Assembly: GCF_003315135.1 (NCBI RefSeq) | Contig: NZ_QNRK01000043.1 | Location: forward strand, 1-64,000 | Origin: Roseiarcus fermentans | GTDB lineage: Bacteria > Pseudomonadota > Alphaproteobacteria > Rhizobiales > Beijerinckiaceae | Length of the DNA: 64,000 nt | Direction: 5' to 3' | Part shown: positions 17,999 to 26,993 of the stretch, in pieces | Layout: every line of letters begins with the position of its first letter | Position numbering within the stretch: position 1 is the stretch's first letter | Notes under the pieces: model-generated | What the model was told of the DNA's origin: nothing | Database searches by the model: none | What the model saw: the letters and a program-made list of their open reading frames with translations, nothing else | Program-made: the position numbers and the translations under genes

Positions 17999-18151
17999 GG
18001 GTCGGCGGCTCCCCTTGCAATCCTCGAATGAAACTGTAGCGAGGACTTCGGCGAATTCCCGGTCGGCGGAGATCACATTGGCGCGAGCGCTTCCGATTTT
18101 GCCTGGTCAGATTTTGCCCGGTCATACGCCGTCGCTGCGGAAGATCTGCCG

Positions 18152-18745
18152 GTGACGCGGTCCCTGACGCTCCTCCGCGTTCGCCCGAAGCCCGGGGATC
18201 CGGCGCGCGGCTGGCTGACCGCGGGGCCTTTCCAGACGCCGTGCGCGCTCGGCCCCGCTGGGATCGTCCGCAACAAGCGCGAAGGCGATCGCGGCACGCC
18301 GGCCGGCCGCTTCGGGCTGCTCTGGGCCTTTTACCGGCCGGACCGCTGGCGGCCGGCGGGCGGCGGCGTTCCGATGACGCCGATGCGCCGCGACCAGGGC
18401 TGGTGCGAAGACGTCCGCAGCCCGCGCTACAACCGCCCGGTCCGGCTACCGGCCGCCGACTGCACCGACCGGATGTGGCGGGAAGACGGCCTGTACGACC
18501 TGACTTACGTCCTCGACCAGAATTTCACCCGCCGCGCCAAGGGCAAGGGCAGCGCCATCTTCTTCCACCTCGCCCGCCCCGGCCTGACGCCGACCGCGGG
18601 TTGCGTGGCAATTGCGCCGTCGGCCATGCGCAAGCTCGCGCCCCGTCTCGCGCGAGGGTGCGCGATGGAGATCGGCCCGGCGTGCGGAAGGCCGCTCAGC
18701 GGACGGGCCGCGCCCGATCGGCCGTGGCGGAGGCGATCGCCTTGA
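18152..18745 (+). CDS. L,D-transpeptidase (YkuD-like) family protein
   Basis: The GTG at 18152 starts a 197-residue protein. Its core matches the YkuD-like catalytic fold of the small cytoplasm-predicted type: GTPAGRFGLLWAFYRPDRW, then FFHLARPGLTPTAGCVAI, with the conserved His (139) and catalytic Cys (151). Such proteins are annotated as L,D-transpeptidases that form 3-3 or lipoprotein cross-links in peptidoglycan. No signal peptide is evident, so a periplasmic site is not assured. The stop overlaps the TTG start of the gamma-glutamyltranspeptidase gene, which points to coupling. It is divergent from the oxidoreductase operon. Confidence 0.8.
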   Translation: MTRSLTLLRVRPKPGDPARGWLTAGPFQTPCALGPAGIVRNKREGDRGTPAGRFGLLWAFYRPDRWRPAGGGVPMTPMRRDQGWCEDVRSPRYNRPVRLPAADCTDRMWREDGLYDLTYVLDQNFTRRAKGKGSAIFFHLARPGLTPTAGCVAIAPSAMRKLAPRLARGCAMEIGPACGRPLSGRAAPDRPWRRRSP

Positions 18746-20466
18746 GGCGCGCAGGTCTCGCCGTTCTCGCCTGCCTTCTCGCGCCCGCGGTCGCGCTCGC
18801 CGACCCGCGGCCGATCGTCAGCGGCTACGCCACGGCGGTTCCGGTCGTGGCGAAACACGGAATGGTGGTCACGCAGGAGGCCGAGGCCTCCCGCGTCGGT
18901 CTCGACGTGCTCAGACGCGGCGGCAACGCGGTCGACGCGGCGGTGGCGGTCGGCTTCGCCCTCGCCGTCACCCTGCCGCGGGCGGGAAACCTCGGCGGCG
19001 GCGGGTTCATGCTGATCCACCGGGCCGATCCCGGAACGACGATCGCGATCGACTACCGCGAGACGGCGCCCGCGGCGACGGGCAAGGACGTGTTCCTCGA
19101 CGCCAACGGCGAGGCCGATCCGTTCAAGTCGCGCTGGTCCGGCCTCGCCGTCGGCGTGCCCGGAACGGTCGCCGGCCTCGAACTCGCCTGGCGAAAATAC
19201 GGCTCCGGCCGCTTCACCTTCGCCGATCTCGTCGCGCCCGCGGTCGCGCTCGCCCGGCGGGGGCTCACCGTGGACGACGACCTCGCCGACTCGCTGCCGC
19301 AGGCCGCCCCCGCTCTGGCCAGGCATCCCTCCGCCGCGCGCATCTATCTTCGTCCCGACGGAAGCCCGCCGCAGGCCGGCGACCACATCGCCCTCGACGA
19401 CCTCGCGGCGACGCTTGCGACGATCGCTCGCGAGGGCGCGCCCGGCTTCTACACGGGACCGGTCGCGCGCCGCCTCGTCGACGCGGTCCAGGCGGCGGGC
19501 GGCCGCATGGCGATGGACGATCTCGCCCATTATCGCGCGATCGAGCGCGAACCGGTCGTGGGCGACTACCGGGGCCATACGATCGTCTCGATGCCGCCGC
19601 CCTCGTCGGGCGGCGCGCACGTCATCGAGATTCTCAACATTCTCGAGGGTTACGACCTCGCCGCTCAGGGGCTCAATTCCGCAGCGGCGCTGCACGAGAT
19701 GGCGGAGGCGGAGAAACTCGCCTACGCCGACCGGGCGGCCTGGCTCGGCGACCCCGACTTCGTCCGGATCCCGCTCAAAGGTCTGACGTCGAAGGCCTAC
19801 GCCGCGGCGCTTCGTACGCGGATCCTGCCGGACCGCGCCCGCCCGGCCGCCGACGTCGGGCCCGGCGACCCGCCGGCCTACGAGAGCGACCAGACGACCC
19901 ATTTTTCGATCGTCGACGCGGAGGGCGACGCGGTCTCCAACACCTATACGCTCAACTTCTCCTACGGCTCCGGCCTCGTGGCCGACGGGACCGGCGTGCT
20001 GCTCAACAACGAACTCGACGACTTCGCAGCCCGGCCCGGCGCGCCCAACGCCTACGGCCTCTTGGGCGGCGACGCCAATGCGCCCGGGCCCAACCGACGC
20101 CCCCTGTCGTCGATGAGCCCTACGATCGTGCTCCGCAACGGCGAGGTCGAGATCGTCACCGGCAGCCCCGGCGGCTCGCGGATCATCACGACTGTGCTGC
20201 AGATCGTCGTCGACATGATCGACCACGGGCTCAACGTGGCGGAAGCCGAAGGCGCGCCGCGCGCGCACGACCAGCTCTACCCGGACGAGCTCAGGATCGA
20301 GCGCGGCGTGTCCGCCGACACCGTGCGCCTCCTCGAAGCGATGGGCCACACGGTGGTCGTTCGCGAAGCGATGGGGTCGGCGAACACCATCGCGCGGTCG
20401 CCGGACGGCGTGCTGACGGGCGCTTCCGATCCGCGGCAACGGGGAACGCTCGCGGTCGGCTACTGA
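18742..20466 (+). CDS. ggt: gamma-glutamyltranspeptidase
   Basis: This periplasmic enzyme cleaves gamma-glutamyl bonds such as that of glutathione and transfers the glutamyl group. The TTG at 18742, with GGAGG eight bases before it, gives a signal peptide (GLAVLACLLAPAVALA). An in-frame GTG at 18724 would add six residues. The 574-residue chain has the large-subunit signature (RRGGNAVDAAVAVGFALAVT) and the autoprocessing site in DQTTHFSIVD, where the first Thr (about residue 385) becomes the N-terminal nucleophile of the small subunit. GSPGGSRIITT lies further on. The length is normal. The start overlaps the stop of the transpeptidase gene, so the two are likely co-expressed. Confidence 0.93.
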   Translation: MRRAGLAVLACLLAPAVALADPRPIVSGYATAVPVVAKHGMVVTQEAEASRVGLDVLRRGGNAVDAAVAVGFALAVTLPRAGNLGGGGFMLIHRADPGTTIAIDYRETAPAATGKDVFLDANGEADPFKSRWSGLAVGVPGTVAGLELAWRKYGSGRFTFADLVAPAVALARRGLTVDDDLADSLPQAAPALARHPSAARIYLRPDGSPPQAGDHIALDDLAATLATIAREGAPGFYTGPVARRLVDAVQAAGGRMAMDDLAHYRAIEREPVVGDYRGHTIVSMPPPSSGGAHVIEILNILEGYDLAAQGLNSAAALHEMAEAEKLAYADRAAWLGDPDFVRIPLKGLTSKAYAAALRTRILPDRARPAADVGPGDPPAYESDQTTHFSIVDAEGDAVSNTYTLNFSYGSGLVADGTGVLLNNELDDFAARPGAPNAYGLLGGDANAPGPNRRPLSSMSPTIVLRNGEVEIVTGSPGGSRIITTVLQIVVDMIDHGLNVAEAEGAPRAHDQLYPDELRIERGVSADTVRLLEAMGHTVVVREAMGSANTIARSPDGVLTGASDPRQRGTLAVGY

Positions 20467-21124
20467 GCCGGATCGCTTTGGAGGCCAGGATCGTCCGGCT
20501 GCGGGCGCGTCGAAACGCAGCCGCGCCCAAGATGTCCGCCGCCCGCGACGGGCCGAAGACGCACGTCCGCAAACCTGCGTCAGTCGATGGCAAGATTATT
20601 CACAGTTGCGTTTACGCGCCCCAGAACCGCCGCGCGCGCTTCCCCGCCGCGTGTCGCCGCAATCTCGACGCAGTCGGCATAGCGCGCGAACGCCGCAATG
20701 CGACCGCTCCAGGCCGCTCGCAAACGCCTCGCGGAGGCCCGATTTCCGGGGCTTCCCGGCTCGGAGCCTGTTGCAGAAAAACCACATTCATCAGCGAACG
20801 CAGCGAAGCGAGACCGGCGGCTGGACGTTCGAGGTCCCCGGCGGAGGGCCGCCTGCGGCAAGCGGTGCGACACGCTAATTCGCGGAAACTACGCCATTTT
20901 CGCAGTTACAAAATCGCCACACTTCCGTCACGACTGCGGCGCGGCGGGTGGAAGCCTCGGGCAGGCCGCCATTTCTTGACGAAAGCGGCCCCTAGCCTCC
21001 CTTCTAAATCCCGGTTTAGTGTGCGGCAGGTCGCGTGAATCATGCGCGCCGACGGCGTCGGATCCGTTCCGCCGATCGAAAAGCGAAGTTGCGGCGCGCG
21101 CGCCGGAAGTTTCGGGGGCTTGTG
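20467..21124. other. 658-bp intergenic region between ggt and the porin gene
   Basis: No coding sequence is supported. The last 200 bases are less GC-rich and must hold the porin promoter. A TTGACG at 20976-20981 could be a -35 element, but no good -10 follows at the right spacing. The region just upstream of the porin ATG contains no clear structured leader. Confidence 0.5.
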
Positions 21125-22771
21125 ATGAAGAGACTGAGCGTTGTTCTTCTGGCGACCGTCGGGTTCGCCGCTATGGCCCAGGCGGCCGATCTGCCGACGG
21201 CCAAGGCGCCTGCGCCGGCGGCCCCGGCCAAGCCGGACTGCTCGACCCTCTGGAACTGGTTCCAGAACTCGGCGAGCGACTGCCCGCTGAGCGCCTACGG
21301 CTTCACGCTGTACGGAACGCTCGACGTCAACGCTTTGTACAACTCCCTGGGTTCGACATACAACCCATCCACTACGCAGTCGACCTACGGCTTGGCCAAG
21401 TCCTCGTACGGGCCCATCTACCAGTTCGGCTACAACGGCCTGAGCACCTCCGCCATCGGCATCAAGATGAAGGAAGACATCCTGCCGTACGGGTGGTCGT
21501 TGATCGGCGTCCTCGAAGCCGGCGTGGACCCCTACGCGGGCATGTTCGTCAACGGCCCGCGGTCCCTCACCGACAACAACTTCAGCCCGGCCAACACGTC
21601 TCCGTGGCAGACGGGGAACTCCGATTCAAGCCGCGCCGGCCAGTGGTACAACGCGCAGGCCTACATCGGCGTCAGCAACAAGACTTACGGCACACTGACC
21701 TTCGGCCGCACCAACTCGCTGTCCCTCGACGTGACGGCCGCGTACGACCCGATCGCCGCCAACGCCTTCTCGCTTATCGCCTACTCGAGTTCGTTCCCCG
21801 GCTTCGGCAACACCGAGACGGTGCGCAACACCGCCGTCACCTACCGCCTGACCTACCAGAACTTCCGCGCCGCGGCGCAGATCGGGGTCGGCGGCTACGC
21901 CTGGGACAACGGCAACACCGGCATCTACCAGGGCCAGCTCGGCGCCGACTTCGGCGCGCTCTCGGTCGATGGCGTCGTCAGCTATGCGCAGAACGCGGTA
22001 TCGCTGTCGAGCTACGGCGGAGCGGCCGCCAACGAGTACTGCGTGAAGGGCACGACGAATTGCTACATCCTTCAGACCAACCTCGCCGGCGCCAAGGCCT
22101 ATTACGATCCGAACACGGTTTTGAAGGGAACCCTCTCGAACAATTTCGGCGCCGAACTGGGCGTCAAATACAAGTGGAACACGGTGACGTTCTCGGGCGG
22201 CTACATGTACGCCAACCTGGGCAACCCGTCGAACTCGGAGGAGAACGGGTTCTCCACCATCGCGAGCGGCATCTCCGTTCCCTCGGGCGCAGTGACCTCC
22301 ACCGCCTACTACAACCCGGGCACCGGTAAGATCGCCGCTCCGTCCTACGCCTACAACAAAGTCCTGAACACAATCTGGGGCGGCTTCAAGTGGAGCGCGC
22401 TCAGCAACCTCGACTTCGCGGCGGGCGTGTACTACCAGATGCAGAACAACTACAACTCCACCTGGGTCACCGGGAAGGTCAATGGCGTTCCTTACGGTTA
22501 CGCCACGGGCGCCGCCTGCACCGGCACGGGCGCGTTCATCAGCAGCAGCAAGTGCGGCGGCAGCCAGGCCGGGGTCGGCTTCATGGTCGACTACAAGCCG
22601 GTCAAGCGCCTCGACGTCTACGCCGGCCTGATGCTCACCAACGTCTACGGCGGCCTCGCCAACGGCTACTACTCGACTTACTCCGTGCTTTCGGGCGGCA
22701 AGGTATACACCTGGAACATCGCCCACACGCAGGCCGTCGATCCGACGATCGGCATCCGCTTCCGCTTCTGA
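21125..22771 (+). CDS. outer membrane porin
   Basis: The 548-residue protein begins MKRLSVVLLATVGFAAMAQA, a classic signal peptide with cleavage before ADLPTAKAP. A short Ala/Pro-rich linker precedes the barrel. The barrel is made of alternating aromatic-rich strands such as YGFTLYGTLDVNALYNSLG and YGTLTFGRTNSLSLDVTAAY, and ends in Phe (GIRFRF), as outer membrane proteins do. The family is the alphaproteobacterial porin group of Hyphomicrobiales, carrying small hydrophilic solutes. It has two Cys pairs (DCSTLW...DCPLSA; EYCVKGTTNCY) that may form disulfides. It is monocistronic, with its own terminator. Codon use is strongly biased, consistent with high expression. Confidence 0.9.
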   Translation: MKRLSVVLLATVGFAAMAQAADLPTAKAPAPAAPAKPDCSTLWNWFQNSASDCPLSAYGFTLYGTLDVNALYNSLGSTYNPSTTQSTYGLAKSSYGPIYQFGYNGLSTSAIGIKMKEDILPYGWSLIGVLEAGVDPYAGMFVNGPRSLTDNNFSPANTSPWQTGNSDSSRAGQWYNAQAYIGVSNKTYGTLTFGRTNSLSLDVTAAYDPIAANAFSLIAYSSSFPGFGNTETVRNTAVTYRLTYQNFRAAAQIGVGGYAWDNGNTGIYQGQLGADFGALSVDGVVSYAQNAVSLSSYGGAAANEYCVKGTTNCYILQTNLAGAKAYYDPNTVLKGTLSNNFGAELGVKYKWNTVTFSGGYMYANLGNPSNSEENGFSTIASGISVPSGAVTSTAYYNPGTGKIAAPSYAYNKVLNTIWGGFKWSALSNLDFAAGVYYQMQNNYNSTWVTGKVNGVPYGYATGAACTGTGAFISSSKCGGSQAGVGFMVDYKPVKRLDVYAGLMLTNVYGGLANGYYSTYSVLSGGKVYTWNIAHTQAVDPTIGIRFRF

Positions 22772-22820
22772 CGCCGAGACCAGCCGGCGCGAGACGCCGG
22801 CTTCTCCCACGCAACTCGAA

Positions 22821-22851
22821 GCCGCGAACGTTTTCGTTCGCGGCTTTTTTT
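22821..22851 (+). terminator. Rho-independent terminator of the porin gene
   Basis: A perfect ten-base stem (GCCGCGAACG paired with CGTTCGCGGC) with a TTTT loop is followed by seven T residues. It lies 50 bases after the porin stop codon. This is the clearest intrinsic terminator in the window. Confidence 0.93.
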
Positions 22852-23529
22852 CGTGACCTGGCGGTGACGCCTACAGCGCCCCGCAGGCGATCCGGCAGCT
22901 TCGCGAGCACGCCAGATCGGTTCGTTCGACAGGGCGACGCACGGTCCGTACGGCCCGTCGACCAGCCCTTGTTGCAATCTTTGACGGCGCCGCGATCTCG
23001 GTGTCGGCGACCGGTGCACGTCGAGATCTTGGCGATGGCGGGGGTAAGGGTGGTAAACGCGGTCACAGTCGGCGTTTCCGCAAGCGTCGCAAACACGAGG
23101 ACGGCGAGTTCGAACCGATACCGATTGCGTTCTTCATGGCTGTCCTCGTCGTTGAGAGCGATCGACGCCGGAGGCGCGCCGATCGTTCCGTCGCTGTCGG
23201 TACGGACCATCGAGGCGCAATCTTCGATGTCTTCGCTCAGCCCATCCTCCCGCCCTCGGACGATTGCGAACGAACGGCGGATCGTCGATCGAGCGGCAAG
23301 CGGCCGGGATCGGGCGCGTGGACAAGCGTCGGCGTTCGCGAGGAGGCTCGATCCGAAAGATTTCCGCGGTTTCCGGATCGCCCGCCCTTGTCCCGGCGCC
23401 GCAATCGGGCAATAAAAGGGACCAGATTTGCAAATCGTCGGGGGGCGGCGTGAGTTGCGCCGCGAGTGGGGCAATCGCTGCGCGGCGCGATGTTCCTGCG
23501 TAGAGAGGTCGCCGCGCACGGGATATCCT
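22852..23529. other. 678-bp intergenic region after the porin terminator
   Basis: No gene could be supported on either strand. Short frames with hydrophobic stretches exist on the minus strand near 23060-23140, but they lack a start codon with a ribosome site. Nothing else was recognised. Confidence 0.45.
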
Positions 23530-23766
23530 ATGGCATTCGCGCATCCGCTCGCCAGGGCGGCAAAGGTCTGGACCGCGCAAGGCGCCAACGACAACGAGCA
23601 GCGCGTCTTGGTGGTTGTGACCACGATTCCGCTCGACCCCGCTCAAAAAGGCTACAAGAAGGCTCTCGTCGAAAAGCTTGCGCACGCGGCCCGCGAATAC
23701 ATCGCCGAGTCGAAGGACGCAGCCTCTTACGTGCTGATCAATCGTTTGCGAGACTGGGCGCGTTGA
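23530..23766 (+). CDS. small conserved hypothetical protein (78 aa)
   Basis: The ATG at 23530 (MAFAHPLARAAKVWTAQGAN) is chosen because the upstream in-frame residues are low-complexity and Arg/Cys-rich. The compact product has a beta strand (EQRVLVVVTTIPLD) followed by an amphipathic helix (KALVEKLAHAAREYIAESK) and a final strand-helix (ASYVLINRLRDWAR). This resembles a small tautomerase-like or ferredoxin-like alpha/beta unit, but no catalytic Pro-1 is present. The function is unknown. Confidence 0.55.
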   Translation: MAFAHPLARAAKVWTAQGANDNEQRVLVVVTTIPLDPAQKGYKKALVEKLAHAAREYIAESKDAASYVLINRLRDWAR

Positions 23767-23901
23767 CGGCCTGACGCCGTTCCAAAGCGCGACGACAGCG
23801 AGCGGCGTCTCCTGGACGCGGCGCGCCGCCCGACACGTTCGCCTGATATGGATCATAACGCTGGACGGATTCTCAGCAACGGCTTTCACAGGGGGAGCGA
23901 A

Positions 23902-24474
23902 ATGACAAGCATGTTTTCACCGGGAGCAGGCGCAGCGACCTCGATTGCGCCGTTGCGCGACAAATGGGGCTGGATTGTCGCGCTCGGCGTCGTCTACCTG
24001 ATCGCCGGGTTCATCGCCCTCGGCAGCGTCGTCGAAGCCACCGCCGCCACCGTTTTCATCGTCGGCGTCATGGTGATCGTCGCCGGCGTCTTCCAGATGA
24101 TTCATGCCTTTCAGGTGAAGACGTGGGGCCGCTTCGCGTTCTTGCTGATTCTCGGCGTCCTCTACGTCATCGCGGGATTTGTTTTCATCGACAGTCCGTT
24201 CCTGACCGCGGTCTGGCTGACGCTGCTCCTCGGGGCGGCGCTGGCCGCCTCCGGGCTGGTGCGCCTCTACCTCGCGTTCAACATGAAACACGGCTCGCAC
24301 TGGATGCTGGTCGCCGTGTCGGCCCTCATCACGCTGCTTCTGGGCGTGATCATCCTCGCTCACTGGCCGAATTCGGCGATCTATACGCTTGGGATCTTTC
24401 TCGGCGTCGACCTCGTGTTCGCCGGGGCGGGCTGGATCGGCCTCGGCCTCGGCCTGAGGAGCGCCGCGGCCTGA
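23902..24474 (+). CDS. HdeD family membrane protein
   Basis: The 190-residue protein has six hydrophobic helices arranged as three hairpins: WGWIVALGVVYLIAGFIALG, ATVFIVGVMVIVAGVFQMI, FAFLLILGVLYVIAGFVF, and three more. This is the HdeD/DUF308 fold. HdeD is linked to acid resistance in enterobacteria, while the role of alphaproteobacterial members is unclear. The ATG at 23902 is supported by a GGGGGAG site six bases upstream. A short hydrophilic N-terminus (MTSMFSPGAGAATSIAPLRD) precedes the first helix. The gene appears monocistronic. Confidence 0.85.
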   Translation: MTSMFSPGAGAATSIAPLRDKWGWIVALGVVYLIAGFIALGSVVEATAATVFIVGVMVIVAGVFQMIHAFQVKTWGRFAFLLILGVLYVIAGFVFIDSPFLTAVWLTLLLGAALAASGLVRLYLAFNMKHGSHWMLVAVSALITLLLGVIILAHWPNSAIYTLGIFLGVDLVFAGAGWIGLGLGLRSAAA

Positions 24475-24482
24475 CGCAACGC

Positions 24483-24530
24483 CCGCCCTCCCGCCTGCCG
24501 ACCCAAGGTCGCCAGCAGGAGGGCGGTTCT
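24483..24530 (+). terminator. possible terminator after the HdeD gene
   Basis: CCGCCCTCC at 24483-24491 pairs with GGAGGGCGG at 24518-24526, enclosing 26 bases that can pair further. A short TT-C-T run follows rather than a true T tract, so termination would be weak or Rho-assisted. Confidence 0.3.
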
Positions 24531-24714
24531 CCGCACTTGCGCGCGTCTCCCCGACCGCGGGTTTTCGGATCCGGTTGCGAGCCCGGGCGACGGCGAAAGC
24601 GGGCGCGGGCGGCGGGAATGGGCGCCGCTCGAGACCGACGGCGGGGACGGCGCAAACCGTCCGCGCGAGATGGCGGCTTCACCCCGATGTCCTGTTGCGC
24701 TAAGGTCGCTGACG

Positions 24715-25695
24715 ATGCGCGCGATGGTGTTGCGGCGGGCTGGCGAGCGGCTCGCGCTTGAGGAGCGGCCCGAACCGGCGCCGGGACCCGGGCAGGTTCG
24801 CATCCGGGTCGAGGCGTGCGGAGTCTGCCGCACCGACCTCCACGTCGTCGACGGCGAGCTGCCCGACCCCCGACTGCCGATCGTTCCCGGCCACGAGATC
24901 GTCGGCCGGGTCGAGGCGGCCGGGCCCGGCGTCGCGCTGCCGCTCGGCGCGCGTGTCGGCGTGCCTTGGCTCGCCCATACCTGCGGCTGCTGCCGCTATT
25001 GCCGGAGCGCGCGCGAGAACCTGTGCGACGCGCCGCTGTTCACCGGCTTCACCCGCGACGGCGGCTTCGCCAGCCACACGGTCGCCGACGCAGGCTTCGC
25101 CTTTCCGTTGGCTGAGGACCTCGATCCGGTCGCGACCGCGCCGCTGCTGTGCGCCGGCCTGATCGGCTGGCGGTCGCTGAAAGCGGCGGGCGAGGCCGAA
25201 ACCGTCGGCCTCTACGGCTTCGGCGCCGCGGCCCACATCATCGCCCAGGTCTGCCGCTGGCAGGGCCGGCGGGTGTTCGCCTTCACCCGGGCCGGAGACG
25301 CGCGCGCCCAGGCCTTCGCCCGGTCGATGGGGGCGGATTGGGCCGGCGGCTCGGACGAGACGCCGCCCGCCCCGCTCGACGCGGCGATCCTGTTCGCGCC
25401 CGTCGGCGCCCTCGTGCCGGCGGCGCTGGCGCGCGTCCGCAAGGGCGGGCGGGTGGTGTGCGGCGGCATCCACATGAGCGACGTCCCGTCCTTCCCCTAT
25501 GCCCTGCTGTGGGAGGAGCGCAGCGTCGTCTCGGTGGCCAATCTCACCCGCGCCGACGGCGAGGAATTTCTGGCGCTCGCGCCGCGCGTGCCGGTGCGCA
25601 CGACCACCACGCCCTACCCGCTCGACAAAGCCAACGAGGCGCTCGACGACCTGCGGGCGGGGAGGCTCGAGGGCGCCGCGGTCCTCGTGCCGTGA
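24715..25695 (+). CDS. zinc-dependent alcohol dehydrogenase family protein
   Basis: The 326-residue protein (MRAMVLRRAGERLALEERPE) is a medium-chain dehydrogenase. The catalytic zinc ligands are in ACGVCRTDLHVVDGEL (Cys about 39) and PGHEIVGRVEAAG (His about 61). The structural zinc loop has four Cys in TCGCCRYCRSARENLCD (about 88-105). The nucleotide fold has VGLYGFGAAAHIIAQVC (about 163), where GFGAAA replaces the usual GxGGxG. This is typical of the AdhA/YjgB-like branch that uses NAD(P)H with primary alcohols and aldehydes. The substrate is not predictable. The ATG at 24715 fits the family start. It stands alone. Confidence 0.88.
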   Translation: MRAMVLRRAGERLALEERPEPAPGPGQVRIRVEACGVCRTDLHVVDGELPDPRLPIVPGHEIVGRVEAAGPGVALPLGARVGVPWLAHTCGCCRYCRSARENLCDAPLFTGFTRDGGFASHTVADAGFAFPLAEDLDPVATAPLLCAGLIGWRSLKAAGEAETVGLYGFGAAAHIIAQVCRWQGRRVFAFTRAGDARAQAFARSMGADWAGGSDETPPAPLDAAILFAPVGALVPAALARVRKGGRVVCGGIHMSDVPSFPYALLWEERSVVSVANLTRADGEEFLALAPRVPVRTTTTPYPLDKANEALDDLRAGRLEGAAVLVP

Positions 25696-25774
25696 GGGAC
25701 GCGGCCACCGGCCGCGTTCCCTCCCCTGCGTCCGGCTTTCCGGCTCTCCGCCCCGCCGTCGGCAACTATTTAAT

Positions 25775-25981
25775 TTACCCAGATCGCGAGCGCAAATTAG
25801 ACACTGTCGAGGCCCCCGCCTCGGCTGGCGCGCCGGTGCATGAGATCGAAGTTACGCCGCGTATGATCACGAACGGCTTGAAAATATAGTACTGATATAA
25901 CGCAGAATCGTAACGCGAGGCTTCGATATGCTCACGTGCTGCGTCTTCGTCGCAGAAGCGGCGTTCGGAAAGGCTGGTCAT
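25775..25981 (-). pseudogene. possible N-terminal remnant of an IS1595-type transposase
   Basis: A 68-codon frame begins MTSLSERRFCDEDAAREHIE. Its first 22 residues resemble the start of IS1595-family transposases, which open with a short acidic helix before a zinc ribbon. The ribbon and the catalytic domain are absent; the rest of the frame is unrelated. The start has a GGAG site seven bases upstream and promoter-like boxes just beyond (25996-26024). If the identification is right, it is the broken end of an insertion. It could also be a small unrelated protein. Confidence 0.3.
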
Positions 25982-25995
25982 CGGGCTGCTCCAAT

Positions 25996-26024
25996 ATACT
26001 ATCGTTTTCGTTCTGTTAATTCAA
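25996..26024 (-). promoter_or_regulatory. sigma-70-type promoter candidate before the transposase-like fragment
   Basis: On the minus strand, TTGAAT and TAGTAT are separated by 17 bases, in a locally AT-rich stretch that contrasts with the surroundings. The implied start of transcription is only a few bases upstream of the ribosome site of the fragment at 25981. Confidence 0.35.
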
Positions 26025-26493
26025 GTGCATAACCGCCCCGCCGTCGCAGCGCTCTAAACGGCCGCAAGGGGCAAGAACCCGAGCGCCATCGTCGCCGGCG
26101 CTTCTGCGGAGAAAGGCCATGCCGGGCCGATGCCCGCCGCGGGCTGCGTGCCGTCGTCGTCCTCCGCGCAATCGTCTTGATCGATGCCCGCTGCGCCGGC
26201 GCGCCCACTTCGGGGGCGGGACTAGGTGGGTGTCCGACCACCCGGTAGACCCCGGCCAGTCCGCGTCCGTAATTTCCTAAAAATAGAAGCTCTGGCTTGA
26301 CATCACGGCACCGTTTCCGGTATTCTCGAATCAAACGTATGACATCGAACCCGTTTCACCCGCCCGCCCGGCAAAGCCGGTGATCGGCGTGGAGCACCCT
26401 CACCTGGCCGCCTCGCGGCCTGTCCTCTCGCGGAGGGAGAGGGATAGCCCATTGCCTGCCGCCTCGCCGCGGCTGAGGAGTCGAAAAAGTGAC

Positions 26494-26699
26494 GTAACTC
26501 CCAAGGCGGGGGCTCGCTTCAAAGCCGTCATCGCGAGGAGCGAAGCGACGTGGCGATCCAGGAGTCCGGGACGCCGACGCCTGCCGCCAGGGAAGTCCGG
26601 CGCTCCGGCAACCGGCAGCGTAGACGGCTCCTGGATCGCCGCGTCGCCCTTCGGGCTCCTCGCGATGACGAAGTGCATGGACCCCACCTTGGGAGTTAC
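26494..26699. repeat. nested inverted-repeat element, full copy (about 206 bp)
   Basis: The outer arms are GTAACTCCCAAGGCGGG (26494-26510) and its inverse CCCACCTTGGGAGTTAC (26683-26699), with one mismatch. The inner arms are GTCATCGCGAGGAGCGAAGC and following bases (26527-26564), and the inverse ending in CTCGCGATGACG (26628-26670). The centre of about 60 bp differs between copies. A second copy of nearly equal length lies at 49852-50058. It has no transposase gene, so it is either a mobilised non-autonomous element or a palindromic regulatory repeat. Confidence 0.8.
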
Positions 26700-26834
26700 A
26701 AAGTGACAGGTTTGGGCGCCCAAGTCCCTGAAAGGATGCGTCGCCTGCCAGACTTGCAGGCCGCCGCCAGCCGGAACAGCCGCCGGGTCGGCGACGAGAC
26801 CACGCCGCCGGAGCACCGGCGCCAGTCGGCAAGG

Positions 26835-26993
26835 CTACCCTCGGTCCTCCGGCAGGTCGTCGTCGCTGATCGCCCGCCAGCCGGCGCCGTCGAGGTCGTC
26901 GAACTGGCCGGTCTTCAGCGCCCACAGGAAGGCGGCGAGGCCGAGGAGGCCGAGCGCGAGCGCGAGCGGGACGAGATAGACGAGAACGTTCAT
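26835..26993 (-). CDS. ccoS: cbb3-type cytochrome oxidase assembly protein CcoS
   Basis: This 52-residue membrane protein (MNVLVYLVPLALALGLLGLA) has one transmembrane helix, followed by the family signature AAFLWALKTGQFDDLDG and an acidic tail (DDDLPEDRG). CcoS is needed to insert the heme and copper cofactors of the CcoN subunit. Its ATG overlaps the stop of ccoI by four bases. It is the last gene of the minus-strand ccoNOQP-GHIS run. Confidence 0.92.
   Translation of the reverse strand: MNVLVYLVPLALALGLLGLAAFLWALKTGQFDDLDGAGWRAISDDDLPEDRG

Larger units (their letters stand above)
25696..26834. other. 1.1-kb gene-poor region with element remnants and repeats
   Basis: This stretch separates the alcohol dehydrogenase from ccoS. 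It holds a short transposase-like fragment (25775-25981), its candidate promoter, and a full nested inverted-repeat element (26494-26699). A TTGACA at 26297-26302 and TATTCT at 26321-26326, 18 bases apart on the plus strand, look like a promoter, but no gene follows. The remainder shows no coding sequence. Confidence 0.5.

Noticed and set aside
22957-23160. A small secreted peptide on the minus strand (hydrophobic stretch FELAVLVFATLAETPTV)
   Set aside because: The hydrophobic frame has no start codon. The available ATG is in another frame that stops after 23 residues.
26297-26326. TTGACA-18-TATTCT promoter on the plus strand
   Set aside because: The boxes are good but no gene follows on that strand; it could serve a small RNA, for which there is no other evidence.
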